64,000 nucleotides of DNA, from contig OU862933.1 of NCBI GenBank assembly GCA_917880885.1, positions 9,223,452 through 9,287,451 of the forward strand, read 5' to 3'. This document shows positions 33,513 to 45,536 of this stretch, piece by piece. A model generated the notes under the pieces. The model saw only the letters and a program-made list of their open reading frames with translations. It was not told where the DNA came from and made no database searches. The DNA comes from Limnephilus marmoratus. Its lineage: Eukaryota > Arthropoda > Insecta > Trichoptera > Limnephilidae. Positions within the stretch are counted from its first letter, which is position 1. Each line of letters opens with the position of its first letter. Both the position numbers and the translations under genes were made by a program.

Positions 33513-33770
33513 AAGAAAAACTTACGTTTTTCGTAGGGTTATTTCCTTTCCATGAAGTGAACTTCTTAGAAGAAAAACATCAAAGATGGTAAAGTAATAT
33601 TTTTTAATAAAATACACAATTTTATATTGTTTACAGTCAACAAAGGATTGTTTTCACGACTCTTGAGCTCAACAGCTCAACTATGGAACGAATTGCCGGC
33701 CTCCTTGTTTGCTTCATCAAGACTCTCCTCAAAAGGACTCAACATACTGCATCCTCAAACATGGCATAGG

Positions 33771-35388
33771 CAGGGCTGGGCAAAATACATGCTTTGCTGT
33801 AATTGAAATACAAATTACAAAATACTTTTTCGCATGTATTTAAAATACGAAATACAAAATACTTTCAAGGCGTGTATTTGAAATACAAAATACAGTATTT
33901 TAACCATTTTTTAATTCCAAATACAAATTACAAAATACAAAATACATTTGGTTTTTGTAGAACATTTGGTTGTAATAAATTGTCGTAAGTGCCCTTATCT
34001 AAGGGTATGTTTCCATAGAAGCAAAGCTGAGCAGATTGAAACAGAGACGTGCAAAAATTGACCAATCATATTGCTCAGAAGACACATCTCGTGGCGTTCC
34101 ACTAGTAAAGTTTTGTGGTGTAGGACTTAGGTGTTAGATAATAATAATTATTATTATAATAACACATGCATCCCGGCATGCGTTGAAATGCCATACTCAA
34201 ATAAATAAATTGTTTCTCCCTGCATGTCCTTTCCCGTGCGTCCCCGGTCCCCTCCCGCATCCCCTTCCCCTCCTGCGTTCCCCTTGCACCTTTCCCGCCT
34301 CCCCTCTCCCGTCCCGCCAAGCCCCCTCTCTCGTTCCATATATTCAGTCCCAATATATTCAGTTTTCAAACAACTCGCTTACCAGCTATTACAATTTATT
34401 CAAATTTTCATTTTTCACATATTACAAATATTCATTATTTTGTATTATAAAAACAATGAATCAAATCTGGTACCTAACATAGGTACCTATTTAAAATATC
34501 TATAATTTTAAAAATCCACAGACAATTCTTATGTTACAAAAAAAAACAGCCGCCTGCTAAATTCAATTTCATCAAACCCGCGAACTGTCAAACGTGCAAA
34601 GTTAAAATAAGTGCGAAGTCGTTAAGTTTTCTGAAATTATCCAATTTTCTGCGTAATTTTCTATTTTTTTCTTTCCGTAAGAACCTTCTACAAAGTATTA
34701 GAAAACTGAAAAAAACTATATGAATGAAATAGGTAAAGTCGTTCTGAAGTTATGGCATGACCAAGGGAAACAAGAATTAATTTTTATATACATAGATGAC
34801 ATTTATATTCCGCAGTTTTGTGTTATTTCACTTTAAGTGCGCTCTACAGTAATTAACTTAAAAATAATCCTAGTATTCAGTCAAATTATTCCTATAGTGC
34901 TTGATCTAATACTATGATACAAAAATGTACAATACAAAGAAATGACAAGTATAATATAATATGATACAAAATGTACAATAACAGTGCTATTATAGTACAG
35001 GACAATAATAATAACTAGCATGACATTAAAAAAAATGTACAGTACATAATAAAGTAATGTAATGAATGATGAGAGAACTACAAATAATCGTTAGTAAAAT
35101 GCTATAGCACAGGACAATAGTACAGGATTCTAGCGTTTTTAGTCTATGTATTATCTATGTCAGTTTATTTTTCATTATCATTAAAAAGATCGCTAAATAT
35201 ATTTGAAAATGTATTTTGAAGCCATAAGTATTTGAAATACAAATTACAAAATACCTCAGCAGCAGGTAATTGAAATACCAATTACAAAATACATTTTAAG
35301 GAAGTAATTGAAATACAAATACAAAATACGTATTTGTATTTCAAATACGTATTTCAATTACAAGTAATTCAAATACTGCCCAGCCCTG
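33771..35388. mobile_element. hAT-like non-autonomous element (1.6 kb)
   Basis: It starts CAGGGCTGGGCAAAATAC and ends GTATTT...GCCCAGCCCTG in reverse. GGCATAGG flanks it exactly (33763-33770 and 35389-35396), an 8-bp duplication. Subterminal parts are rich in repeated AAATACAAATTACAAAATAC-like words on both sides, probably transposase-binding repeats. A family C copy sits inside. No transposase is present. Confidence 0.9.
34158..34795 (+). repeat. Dispersed repeat family C, near full length
   Basis: It has CCCGGCATGCGTTG, the polypyrimidine tract, CATATATTCAGTCCC, GCGAACTGTCAAACGTGC, CCGTAAGAACCTTC and a final TTTTTATATACATAGATG. It lies wholly within the hAT-like element, so it inserted later. 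Confidence 0.8.
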
Positions 35389-35430
35389 GGCATAGGCCCT
35401 GAAGGCCTTTTCCTCGTAGCCTCCTGTGTA

Positions 35431-35966
35431 AAAAAAAAAACAAAACAATCAAAACAAATTAAGATAAAGTTAATTCAACAAATAAGTTTTAAATATATCG
35501 ACAATAAAATACATTGTAGTCTAACAAATGCCGTAAGTGGGCAAATCTAAGCAGGAAGATTCCCTTACAACAAAGCGGTCCAGTTATCTCATCCGTAACA
35601 AACCAAACTTCCCTAAGGCCGGTCGATTACACTGTCATATATACCCGGGCCCCTTAAGCTACAAGGCACCCTGCGTGGTATTTACGTAAGGAAGTGTTTG
35701 GCGTGCAGGTTGCGTGGAAGTAGGCTGGTTGTAGCACTGCCTATCCCCTCGGGCCCGCGACGCGACGGCTGATTGAGCTTCCCTTTCTGACACCCACTGT
35801 TTACGTGCGCCGGTTTGATGCCCCTGCACAGGTTTATGGTAAACTGCAGAGGTAAACAAACTTTTCCAAAAAATGGGTTGCTAATAAAAAAAAAACTATT
35901 CAGCATTTTTTAACAAATTAACTATTTTGAAATAAAAGAAAATTAAAAATTTTAATTTAATTTAAA
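35431..35966. other. No gene accepted; GC-rich patch
   Basis: Positions 35600-35850 are GC-richer (CCCGGGCCCC, GGGCCCGCGACGCGACGG) with a minus-strand frame of 66 codons. No domain is recognised. It may be the fragment of an unassigned repeat. Confidence 0.4.
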
Positions 35967-36345
35967 TTCGCACAAGAGTCCCAACTACTTCAGATCGCCT
36001 GTAGCCAGTGAGACAATGGCATCCCTAATTGGGGTATTTTGTGAGGCTGAAGTCAGTGGGGAGGGGAAAGAAATGGGAAAGATGGAGGCGGGGAAGTACC
36101 AGACTATTCAGATCTAGTCACCAAATACGGTTAATGCCATTTCAAGTAACGTTTCAATTCTTACACCAGTGCGATACTGAGCGTATCTTCCACTCTGAAA
36201 AGTGCCGCAGAAGTGCAGATATCACATATATTATTTTTAATGATTAAATTATAAAATAACACAAATGAATCGAATAAAATTTATTTGCGCACCTCCGGAT
36301 CACTAGCCGAGAGCCTTGCTCCCCGACCACGGAGGCCGTCATAAG
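35967..36345 (-). repeat. SINE-A copy
   Basis: The full body order is present (GCACAAGAGTCCCAACT, GACAATGGCATCCC, CCATTTCAAGTAACG, CGTATCTTCCACTCTG). The head region at 36295-36345 contains CGGTCGGGGAGCAAGGCTCTCG in reverse, a tRNA-like start, but box B is degraded. Confidence 0.8.
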
Positions 36346-36459
36346 GATTGTCTTTGTCTTTTTTTATGTAATAACCACGCTTCTCTAAATACTAAACGTT
36401 AATTTCAGATGGAAACTTGAAAAGGGGTCGTGTAAACATGCAAGTTGTAAAAGTGCAGA

Positions 36460-36635
36460 TACATCCACCGCCAAGACCCGGACAAACTTCACCTATGGTC
36501 CCTGGCACCCCTGCTAAGTCGCCAAACGTAGCAAATCACTTGGGATGACCTATGGCAAAGGTGTTGGTTTTCCAATAAATGATTCTCGGGGCAGCGGTTC
36601 TCATACCTGCTTCCCAAATTAGGGCGAATTTCATA
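36460..36635 (-). repeat. Dispersed repeat family B, 5' part, inverted
   Basis: CCACCGCCAAGACCCGG, CACCCCTGCTAAGTCGCC, ATCACTTGGGATGACC and GGTGTTGGTTTTCCAAT are the reverse complement of the family start. Confidence 0.8.
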
Positions 36636-37283
36636 CTTAACCGCTTGGTCTTACACCCCTGATTGCCGGGTAATGATATGGTAAAACAACCACGCACTGG
36701 ACTATAGGAGTATGCAGATAAAACTGTAAAAGCTTGCAATTTAATCTCCGCAAACAACCATCTTGGCAACTATCCGGAGAGGAAGTACAGTAATATAGTG
36801 TAACTTCCTCTTTCACGTCCGATGTACAGCGAACACGTCTATAATTAGATGTAATATAAAGTTTTTTTCAGTTGGTGTAATGAATATATGGATGCAGGAT
36901 GACCAAGTGTCAGGAAATAAGAGTTTACTTTTCCTAACCCTCCAAAGACGTGTAATATAGATTATGTCGTGTAGGATCAGTTATATAGATTCAATATCCT
37001 ACAATAGATGTCGTTAGTATAGTTAATTATAAGAGTTTTGAGATATACCACCGATATGTTATATATAACTATAACTGACATGTGGTATATCTGGTTTCCT
37101 TAGTGTTTTAGCTAAAATGCCAAACGGCACACCACCCACCAGCTGATATTATTTTCGTAATAACTTATTGTTTTTTGCAAGCTAATGTTTTCGTAAATTG
37201 TTAATTCTTACAGATAATGTGTTTATATATTTATGAAAATTGTATATATCTGTCATGTGTAGTTTCCACAGGATAGCTTCTTA
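36636..37283. other. No recognised gene
   Basis: No coding or repeat feature could be supported. Confidence 0.5.
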
Positions 37284-37640
37284 TACGGCGTGGTCCCGAG
37301 GTAAGACCCTCGACTCACCATCTGAAGGTCGCGGGGTCGAACCCTCGAATAAATTAAAAATAATATATAGTATTTTTGCGGCAGGTTCCAGAGTGGAAGA
37401 TTCTCTCAGTATCGCCCTGGTGTAAGGCCACCATTCAGAATTGAAACGTTGCTTGAAATGGCTTTAGCCGTGTTTGGTGATCAGATCTGAATAGCCAGGT
37501 ACTTCCTACCTTCCTCTTCCCCATCTCCTTCCCCTCCTCACTACCTTCAGCCTCACAACATACCCCATTGGGGATCACAGTCTCACTTGCTTCAGGCTGG
37601 AGCAGTTGGGTACTCTGTGTGGTATTTATATAAAAAATAA
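37284..37640 (+). repeat. SINE-A reference copy, tRNA-derived
   Basis: The tRNA-like head reads GTGGTCCCGAGGTAAGACC (box A) and later GGTCGCGGGGTCGAACCC (box B near 37332-37343). The body follows with CGGCAGGTTCCAGAGTGG, ATCGCCCTGGTGTAAGG, AACGTTGCTTGAAATGGC, CCTCACAACATACCCC and an end at GTGTGGTATTTA. It is about 360 bp and pol III-transcribed by design. The tail is AT-rich. Confidence 0.9.
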
Positions 37641-38130
37641 AAACAAAATATTCACATAGAAAAAAATCTCTCTAATGTCATGAAAAAATATTACGTAGGA
37701 ATACGAAAATATTATTGAGTTGTATTTTTTTAATTATTAACTAAATTAGCATTCTTCGGGATAAAAAAAGTCATATAAGGCTTTCCTTGAAATAAAACAT
37801 TACGACATTTGACACCAAATTTGCGACCCGGATTTTCAGAGCATAATAAGATCAATGCTTACAATTGACGAAATGACAAGGTAGAATTACAGTAAGATAC
37901 ATTATTTTCTTGCCAATCGAATATACTCGTAATTTACTTTGGTATGCTAGGAGCATTTTTCACTGTTCAAAATACCGTAAAATCGAAGCAAGTGCGGTGA
38001 GTTACTAGCAAATCCACGGAGGATTTTTTGCCACGTACAGTTTGGTTTTGCAAACAAACACGTCCCTCTATTAAAATCATTGACAAAAGTTAAATATTAG
38101 CGATATCTCTGCTTGCTACTTACATACGGA
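37641..38130. other. No recognised gene
   Basis: AT-rich DNA with no supported feature. Confidence 0.5.
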
Positions 38131-39148
38131 CAAGGGCGTGCACTCCATAAAGGCACATAAGCACTGCCTACCTTATCATAATTGTAAAACATAAGCATGT
38201 TAATAATATTTTATTTTTTTTAATTATTGTTAAAAATAAATACGCACTTTCAAAAATAAGCGCGTAAAAGCTGAGCAACCGGAACTACGCGAGCGCCTCA
38301 TCAAACGGCATACTTCAAACATGGCGTAAACTGTAACTAGGAACTACACACTAAAATCCGGCCTTAAGAGGAATATAAACGCTAGAAATATTTCGAATCT
38401 CGTGCCTGCAAAATTTTAAAATCGAGCGTCTTTTTGCACGCCGGTAGTAAGCGAAAAAGTGGTTTTTATTTATTTTTTGCATAATTTCATAAGAACGAAA
38501 AAAAGTTAGAACATGGAAAACCTCAAAAATAGTCTTAGCCATAAAGGGGTATTTTTTAAAAATTGTTTCTTGTATTACTTCATAGTTAAGTCATGAAAAA
38601 ACTTTTTTTTGGTGGTTTACACTTATATTTTTTGTTACGTAAATAATAATTTTATTAAAATTCCAATACATAGAAAAGCTAGTAAAAGCTTTGATTCATC
38701 CGTTGCATATTTTTTGATGTTCATACTGTAAGCCGATTCGTCGTAAAGATTAATCAAAATAGTATCTAAATAGGATTTCACGTATATATTCATCTTAAGC
38801 ACGAATTATTTCTGTTTGGAGCTAACTTCATACAAGATATAAAAGCAATGTTTACGAAATGCACAGAGCATAGAGTAGAACTGTCGTTTTTAATTTGCAT
38901 CTATGAGGTTTTTTGTTAGTATTTGGCAGTGCGTTCTGGAACAAAATTAGCAAATGGCAATCGGTGACGACAGTGACATCTGTTGTTATCTATTTCTATC
39001 AACTAGTTGTCTTACCAGCAGCAAGCACACTTCGCGAAAACTTGTACGAAGGGAGTTATTTGCAGTAAGTGTTTTTTATTATTTATTTGAATCAATTCGG
39101 GGGTTTTTCTACTGCCTACCCTGATCAAAAACTCTGTGCACACCACTG
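38131..39148. mobile_element. hAT-like element with CAnnGGCGTGCAC ends
   Basis: CAAGGGCGTGCAC at 38131 is matched by GTGCACACCACTG ending at 39148. GCACTGCCTACC and, reversed, GGTAGGCAGTAG follow inside. The flanks CATACGGA and (one base on) GATACGGA form an imperfect 8-bp duplication. No transposase frame. Confidence 0.65.
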
Positions 39149-40732
39149 CGATACGGATTATGTGCTAAGCTCAACATAACATCCGAGCGAACATTAAGAG
39201 CAACTGATATACGGACCCAAAGTAGTACTCATTCCGGATATGAATCCACCTGTTGTGGGAAGCTGTAACGAGGTGCTGGAACGCATACGGATCCCACCTT
39301 CACATCCGACACTCGTTAGAACGCCGAGAAATTGTCCAGTTGCTTGTTACTATGCGGAAATTATCTTGTCAATCATACATATTACATCGAAATGTCTAAT
39401 AAACTGGTTGCAAATAATTCATGGACGCAATATAGGCATTCTGAGTCTGTTATATTTCCATGGGGCCTGGTCGAAGGAGCTACCAGCAATATTGCTCCCC
39501 TGTGCAACGGTAAACTTACGCGATACTCAACGAACAGCAGAACTTCCTCTCACAATTATTTTGGCTTCAAGAGAACGGGTCGTTTCGTCGACTCGTTTTG
39601 TGTAAGTCAGGCTCGTATTTGTATCCCTTCCTACCTCCCTTACTACCTTAACCCAATCAGGCAACCATTTAACTCCAATATTTTAGTAAAATTGTTGGGC
39701 TGCGGTCAAATAACATTTGGTGTAACAATCTTTGTGAATTTGTAAAAGGGCATTTTTTTATAAATAATGATTAGTTGATATTCTTCTTTACCCAATTTAG
39801 AAGATGGATTTCTTACAATAATCTTATTACACGAATTTTCCCATTTGTAAATTAAATTTGTTTTAATTCTCAGCTAGTGGCAAATAGAATGTCATTTGGA
39901 ACAATTATACAAAATAACGACTATTTTCATAATACAAACATATTCCATAAAATATCCTCTGTGCTTTTCTTTTAGTCTTCGGGTATTTTACCCCAAATAT
40001 TCAGTTAACATTCTTTGAGGCTTTACTGAGTGGTTGGCTAAGGGACACGGAAGCTAAGTGTAGTTTATGGTCAGACCGAAAGCCATTCACATTTTTTGTT
40101 GGTACTTGCCAATTGATTTGAAATTTATTGTATTCTTATGTTCTCTATTTTATACAGGTATTTGCAGGTTTTTTACAGATGCAATTCCGCGTCATGGAGT
40201 CTCGTGAATGAGTTTTTCTTTTGCCCTGTTTAATTTATCTTTGTCTTACTAACCTATTTTTTCGCATTTTGTTTTTCCTGTTAAGCACTTGCATACTGCT
40301 TACTAACAACGTATGCATGGACACTAGAGGTCTAGATTCGTTCAAAATAAATAAATGTAGCTTCGTTTAATCAAAAAAATTAGAATCTTGCGAGAACCTT
40401 GAAGGAGTAACCATCAGTTACTTATACCAGGGCGGGTAAGAGGTGGATTACCTCCACTGTGCTTTACGAAATAAATAATAATTAATTGTAAAAAGTTAAC
40501 CTTTTCGACTTACCTACCATTTTTAGTTTTATGAAGTGTTTCAAGTTTTGACAGAAACCAATTTTTCCATAAACGCGGAAAGCGGTAACGAAGTGCTAAC
40601 ATTACAAAAACTGCACAAGAACTTGTCTGAGGAGGTCTTCCAAACATGTGTGCTCTACATCCAACTACCATTATACCAACCGAGATAAAGTTGCATTGTA
40701 CCTACCGAGCATATCACTCGCATATATATGAC
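39149..40732. other. No gene accepted
   Basis: Two overlapping plus-strand frames (121 and 137 codons, 39240-39745) occur in a less AT-rich part, but neither shows a recognisable domain and they overlap in different phases. Confidence 0.4.
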
Positions 40733-41215
40733 TAGCGAATTCTCGGCATGTGTTGCTACGCCACTTAATAAATAAATTGTTTCCCCCTGCGTGTCCTTTC
40801 CCATTCTTTCCGTTCCCCTTTCGCCTCCCCTTCCTCTTCCGCGTCCCCTTACCGCCGCCGCCCTCCGAACCACCCTCCCGAATTCCCGCATTCCATGTAT
40901 TCAGTGCCGGTACATTCAGTTTTCAAACAGCTCGCGTGCCACCTATTTTTTATACATATTTCATAATGCCAGAGCTCACCATTGTATATAAAAACCATCG
41001 CGGACACGCACACATCAAATCCTCAAATTTTCATCGGAATCGGATGAATGGTTAGCAATGCATAATTTCATGATGCCAGAACTCACTATTATATATGTAT
41101 AGAAACCATAGCAGTTTCAATTCCTCAAAGTTTCATCGTAATCGGATGAATGGTTTAGCAACGCAAGACATCTCATATATAAACATATTTTGATTTTTAT
41201 ACAGATTTTTCTAGT
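40733..41215 (+). repeat. Dispersed repeat family C, variant 3' half
   Basis: The start CTCGGCATGTGTTGCTACGCC and a short polypyrimidine tract match family C. The 3' half carries a duplicated segment (TGCCAGAGCTCAC / TGCCAGAACTCAC, each followed by ATCGGAATCGGATGAATGG-like sequence) of about 100 bp. Confidence 0.75.
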
Positions 41216-41244
41216 ATATGGATTTAATTAAGGAATTTTATTTT

Positions 41245-41338
41245 TATTTAATTAAATGAAGACAACATTAGTGAAACTCGATCGAAAATCTGGAAACAGA
41301 AAAATAGTTTCGCAAATATTGTCATTTAATTAAATATT
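41245..41338. repeat. Short SINE-T tail foldback
   Basis: TTTAATTAAATGAAGACAA at 41248 is nearly inverted by TTGTCATTTAATTAAA near 41319. Between them is the SINE-T tail GAAACTCGATCGAAAATCTGG. It is a smaller relative of the repeat at 181-343. Confidence 0.7.
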
Positions 41339-42514
41339 ACAATTTCAGGTTTTAGTCAAGAGGTTAAAAATTAAAATTAAACATTTTTTAATTAAAAATG
41401 GTTTTTAGTGTTTTTTACTTTTGATGTGTATTTTATGAGAACCAAGCACCAAATTCAGTCCGATAAATAAACTTTCCCACGACTCCCGTGTGGGATCTTA
41501 ATAAAGCTCTAAAAATGGCATTGTAATGGTTAATAAAAATAGATTAGATTCTTAATCCTTCACTGCAGAACGTGACCGATACTTAATCCGCCATCAAACA
41601 GCAGAAATGCGTAATTAATTATTGACACATTAATAATAATTACACCTAATGGGAAAGCACCATAATATGGGTAAAAACCCTCGCTGATGTAATTTCTTGA
41701 TAAACGCTTGGAGAGGAATGTAAAGCATTATTCCTTTGGTAGCCTTGATCGATTCATTGATAAAAATAATAAATTTGCAGTACGTGAAATGATGGCTCCT
41801 GATAAGGAATTGTATTATTGTGGGGGTCAATTCTACCTTCTAATAAAGGAGCGTACAGACCTAATCGCGATCAGGCCTTAGAAATTGCTGGGAGCCGTTT
41901 TTTTATTCGCTGTGTAGGGACTCTGATAAAAAAAGTCATGAAATTGATATGACCACCGTTTATGACTATGGGAAGAATCGGACCACAGAATAAATCCAAT
42001 AATCTTTATGGCAGAGCTTGAAATTGTCCGTTTGTTGGTGGTATATTTCCAGTTTGGTTTGGGTGGCTATCTGTGAACGTATTGGACACACTTTTTTTAG
42101 CTCTCGGAATTTTAACAATACACGAGATGAAATTATTAATGGCATTGAAACATAATATAACAGATTTTATTTTCAGAGCAAATTCCTCAGCATTTCAAAT
42201 TTCTTCCATTACATACAGTAAATAAAAAAAACTTAATTTACACCAACTGAAAAATGTAATTTTTTATCGCAGTTCTGGAAAAGATAACATTAAAAATTTG
42301 TTTGCATAAAATGAACATTGGTTGTCGGATTATAAGGTAATTAAAATTTATTTATGATTTACATGTAAATGCGAATTGAGTGTGTTTTAACAGTTAAACT
42401 TTAAAGTATTATTTTCTTTGCATCATAAAAAATTGAATGCGCTTGTGAATTTGATTAGGTGCAATCGGTGCAATTAACTCTAAAAAACTAATTGACCCGG
42501 TCAAATTTTTCAAT
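41339..42514. other. AT-rich stretch without gene
   Basis: No supported coding or repeat feature. Confidence 0.5.
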
Positions 42515-42965
42515 TTGGGAGGCTGGTATAGGTACGCGTTACCATTCATTGGATTACCAAAATCTCTGCCATATAGGTAAAGTTCTAAAGTCGTTCGCTA
42601 CGTTCGGTGATTTAGCAGGGGTCCCGGGTTCATGAGGTGAGGTTGCCTTAGTCTTGGCGCTGAATTCGTCTGTTCACCAACTACGTGGCAGGCTAGATCG
42701 GAATAGGTAGGTTGTGGGAGACCCTTTGACATCTTAAGTCGGACTTTCTTGACCCATTGTCTTACACTGCAGTGGGAGGGATGATTCATAAGCCTGTCAC
42801 TCCTGGACTCACTGAACGCCAATTTCTTACCCACTTCTCTTTCCCGTGTTTTTCTCAGAACTTCCTCTCCATCCTTTCCTCAAAAAGACATGAGATGACA
42901 TAAGGGGAAAATATTTTCTCCGTGGCCTCCTGTGTGGAGTTAACGTGAGAAAATACATAATGTAG
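42515..42965 (+). repeat. Dispersed repeat family B, full length
   Basis: It runs from TTTGGGAGGCTGGTATAGG through GGATTACCAAAATCTCTGCC, GTCGTTCGCTACG, TGGCAGGCTAGATCGG and CAGAACTTCCTCTCC to CCTCCTGTGTGGAGTTAACG. It is about 450 bp and is the best copy for defining the family. Confidence 0.85.
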
Positions 42966-43204
42966 AGTATATTTTGCAATGCGGTTGACATATAAATTTG
43001 TTGATTATAACCAAAAAAATATGCTACTATATTTATTATGTAAAATATGAAAATTAATAAAAGATGGCATTTTGATGGGTGTGAATTTAAATTACAAGTA
43101 ACCTATTTACGTCGGAACACAAATTTGTCATATATAAATAATGAAAATTACTACCCGAAAAAACGCATACCAAACCTGTGATACAGATCACAGGTTTGTT
43201 ATAA
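42966..43204. other. AT-rich spacer
   Basis: No feature except a short palindrome, AACCTGTGATACAGATCACAGGTT, at about 43174-43197, just before the hammerhead-like motif. Confidence 0.6.
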
Positions 43205-43290
43205 TATTCTACTGACGAAGGAAGGGTGCTTCCGAAACCGGTGGAGTGTTCATAAAATAAAAGTGGTCTATAACAAATTTATATGTGTTT
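43205..43290 (+). ncRNA. Hammerhead-like motif, family 3
   Basis: CTGACGA (43212-43218) is followed by the extra A, a perfect stem II GGAAG/CTTCC around GGTG, then GAA and ACC/GGT. The base at the cleavage site is G, which hammerheads do not cleave. AAAATAAAAGTGG follows. Stem I is not evident. Confidence 0.5.
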
Positions 43291-43444
43291 TTATTGCAAA
43301 ATTGAATACTTATCAATTAATTAATACTTACTAATTACCGACATACGAGTATCGTCGTTTAAAAATCAAAATCATAAAATAGTACAAATCCGTACTAGAT
43401 ATTTGTATTAAATATCATTGAAGAATAAGATACCAATAATAAAT

Positions 43445-43815
43445 AATCTAAACCGAAATATGAAAGAGAACAAGATACAGAAAAACAGTTTTTTTTTTAA
43501 TTTATTTCAAATTTTAGAATTAACAATATTATCTTCAACTAATTATTTTTCCATACAGTAGAACATAATATTGTTAATTCTAAAATTTTAAATAAATTTT
43601 AAAATTTTAAATTTTCCATAAACTTGAAGATAGCATTGTTAATTTTAAAATTTGAAATATGAGATTGACAAATATGACGGTTTGACAGAAGGTGGCTATA
43701 GCGAAATTGGTTTAGACAAGAGGTCTGGGTTCGAGACCCAGTTGTGACCATTGTCTTTTTCTGTTTTTCTGTGTCTTGTTCTCTTTCATATTTTCGTTTA
43801 GATTATTATTGTTAT
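43445..43815. repeat. SINE-T foldback with intact pol III box B
   Basis: The tail at 43453-43488 (CCGAAATATGAAAGAGAACA) is inverted at 43765-43800. Inside, an AT-rich inverted pair (43509-43545 with 43625-43660) precedes a SINE-T head with GGTTCGAGACC (43728-43738), a perfect box B, and GGTGGCTATAGCG upstream as a possible box A. Confidence 0.8.
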
Positions 43816-45154
43816 CTTCTTCTTCAATGATATTACATTGATGGGAATAACCTTCAAAAGTTACAAAAAAGATAATTTTTCTATTAAAAAATTGAATATT
43901 TAATATTAGATACTTTTGGTTTAAAAAAAATATTATTCAGCTTGGTTTGGGATTTTGAACTCAAAATTGAATTTGTGAGAAACGGGCCGTACAGCTGTTC
44001 CTCCTTAATGAAAAAACAGTATTTTTTTCTTATTTATCGTTATTACGCAATTATTTTTCTTACTAACAGTTTGTACAGCTTTTCAAGCTTTATGGACTGC
44101 ATGCCACTGATCTCCAGGTAACAGCGGAAACTTTCAGAAAACTAGATTGAAAAGTATATTTTAATGACAACACTAATGATGGAAGATGTTGACATGGTAG
44201 CACAGTTCTCCTGCGAATTCCTGTTAAATGAGCCTCTCCGGAGTTCAGTCGAACCCACGAAGCTGCCTCTTTGATTGAGGCATCAATGATTTATATTTGT
44301 GGTTGACAGGTCGCCGATTGATGGGAAAGCGGATGTGTGGAAGCTCCTTCGTAGAGTTTATTTATCACCCGGCCGTACATATCAGGTGTCTTGTGTAGTC
44401 CAACTTGTACCCAAGGTACTTTTGTACGTGCACTTCGAGTTGTTATAAGTTTACCTTAGTTGTGTCTAGGTGCCTATCAAATGTGATGAGTTGGGATATA
44501 ACCGCTATTGTAAAATATTTATTATGGATTATTACTTTAGAACGAGCAATTAAATATCTTTCGAATCTAACCATTACTCTGAAAAGTTGATCATTATACC
44601 CAATTCAGATCGTTTTTCTGACGGTTTATCGTGTTAAACCATACATGTACGATAGAGAGATCGTAAAAGTCCACTTTTTTACCATTTCAACATCAATTTT
44701 ATTGATTCTCTCGTTTTTATCGGAGGTATTCAATTTATTATTAACTACAGCAATAAATATAATCGGTTATTGAATTATACTTTTCTAGCAATTTGCTAAT
44801 TTTGGAATAGCGTTAGAAAAGAGAAAAAATATATCGCTTTATACCTATCGATTTTAATTTATTGGAATAATATTACTTATTCTTATTAAAACCAGTATTT
44901 TACTTCACAGTATTACAAAATTATGGGTGAACATATTATGTTAGTTGGTATCCACTTTAATTGAATTATAATAATGAAAACATTTATTCATCAATAGATT
45001 TTTTACAATCCTACACATTTTATTTATTTATCATTGATTCTATTGAGGAAATCGTCATTTCTCAGCTATAATTCAGGATTTCTCCTGGAATGTAGCTGAT
45101 TTTCAGCTGTGCCTCATAAAAAAATACTATTCAAAATTAATAGATTATATATTG
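43816..45154. other. AT-rich stretch without gene
   Basis: No coding or repeat feature could be supported. Confidence 0.5.
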
Positions 45155-45234
45155 GTGAGAACAGCATGAAAATCCGTTCAGTGGTTTTGAGTTTATCGCG
45201 AACAGACGGACAGACGGTCGCGGCGGAGGACTTT
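45155..45234 (+). repeat. Fragment of a dispersed repeat with GACGGACAGACGG
   Basis: GAAAATCCGTTCAGTGGTTT, then TATCGCGAACAGACGGACAG and CGCGGCGGAGGAC, is a phrase common at retroposon ends in insects. It joins the microsatellite directly. Confidence 0.5.
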
Positions 45235-45237
45235 AAT

Positions 45238-45280
<43 letters not shown>

Positions 45281-45493
45281 TTCATTCATTCATTCATTCA
45301 TTCATTCATTCATTCATTCATTCATTCATTCATTCATTCATTCATTCATTCATTCATTCATTCATTCATTCATTCATTCATTCATTCATTCATTCATTAA
45401 TTCATTCATTCATTCATTCATTCATTCATTCATTCATTCATTCATTCATTCATTCATTCATTCATTCATTCATTCATTCATTCATTCATTCAT

Positions 45494-45536
<43 letters not shown>
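45235..45536. repeat. Tetranucleotide microsatellite (ATTT)n(ATTC)n(ATTT)n
   Basis: About 300 bp of pure tetranucleotide: ATTT at both edges and about 50 ATTC units in the middle, with one ATTA interruption near 45397. Read as protein it gives a meaningless FIHSF-type frame. On the minus strand it is AAAT/GAAT and continues from the LINE 3' end at 45537. Confidence 0.98.

Larger units (their letters stand above)
33640..35430 (+). pseudogene. LINE C-terminal remnant joined to family B end, split by a hAT-like element
   Basis: Positions 33660-33762 read LLSSTAQLWNELPASLFASS and on, a LINE ORF2 C-terminal motif, and merge with family B end sequence (GGCATAGG). After the 1.6-kb insertion the end resumes at 35389 (GGCATAGGCCCTGAAGG and CCTCCTGTG). 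This suggests that family B is the 3' end of a LINE, or has picked one up. The reading frame is short and non-functional. Confidence 0.6.

Noticed and set aside
39240..39745. Overlapping frames of 121 and 137 codons
   Set aside because: They are in different phases on the same strand, without domains or splice signals that would make either an exon.
43700..43745. Possible tRNA gene with a perfect box B
   Set aside because: It lacks a foldable acceptor and anticodon arm and is joined to a SINE tail, so it is a SINE head and not a tRNA gene.
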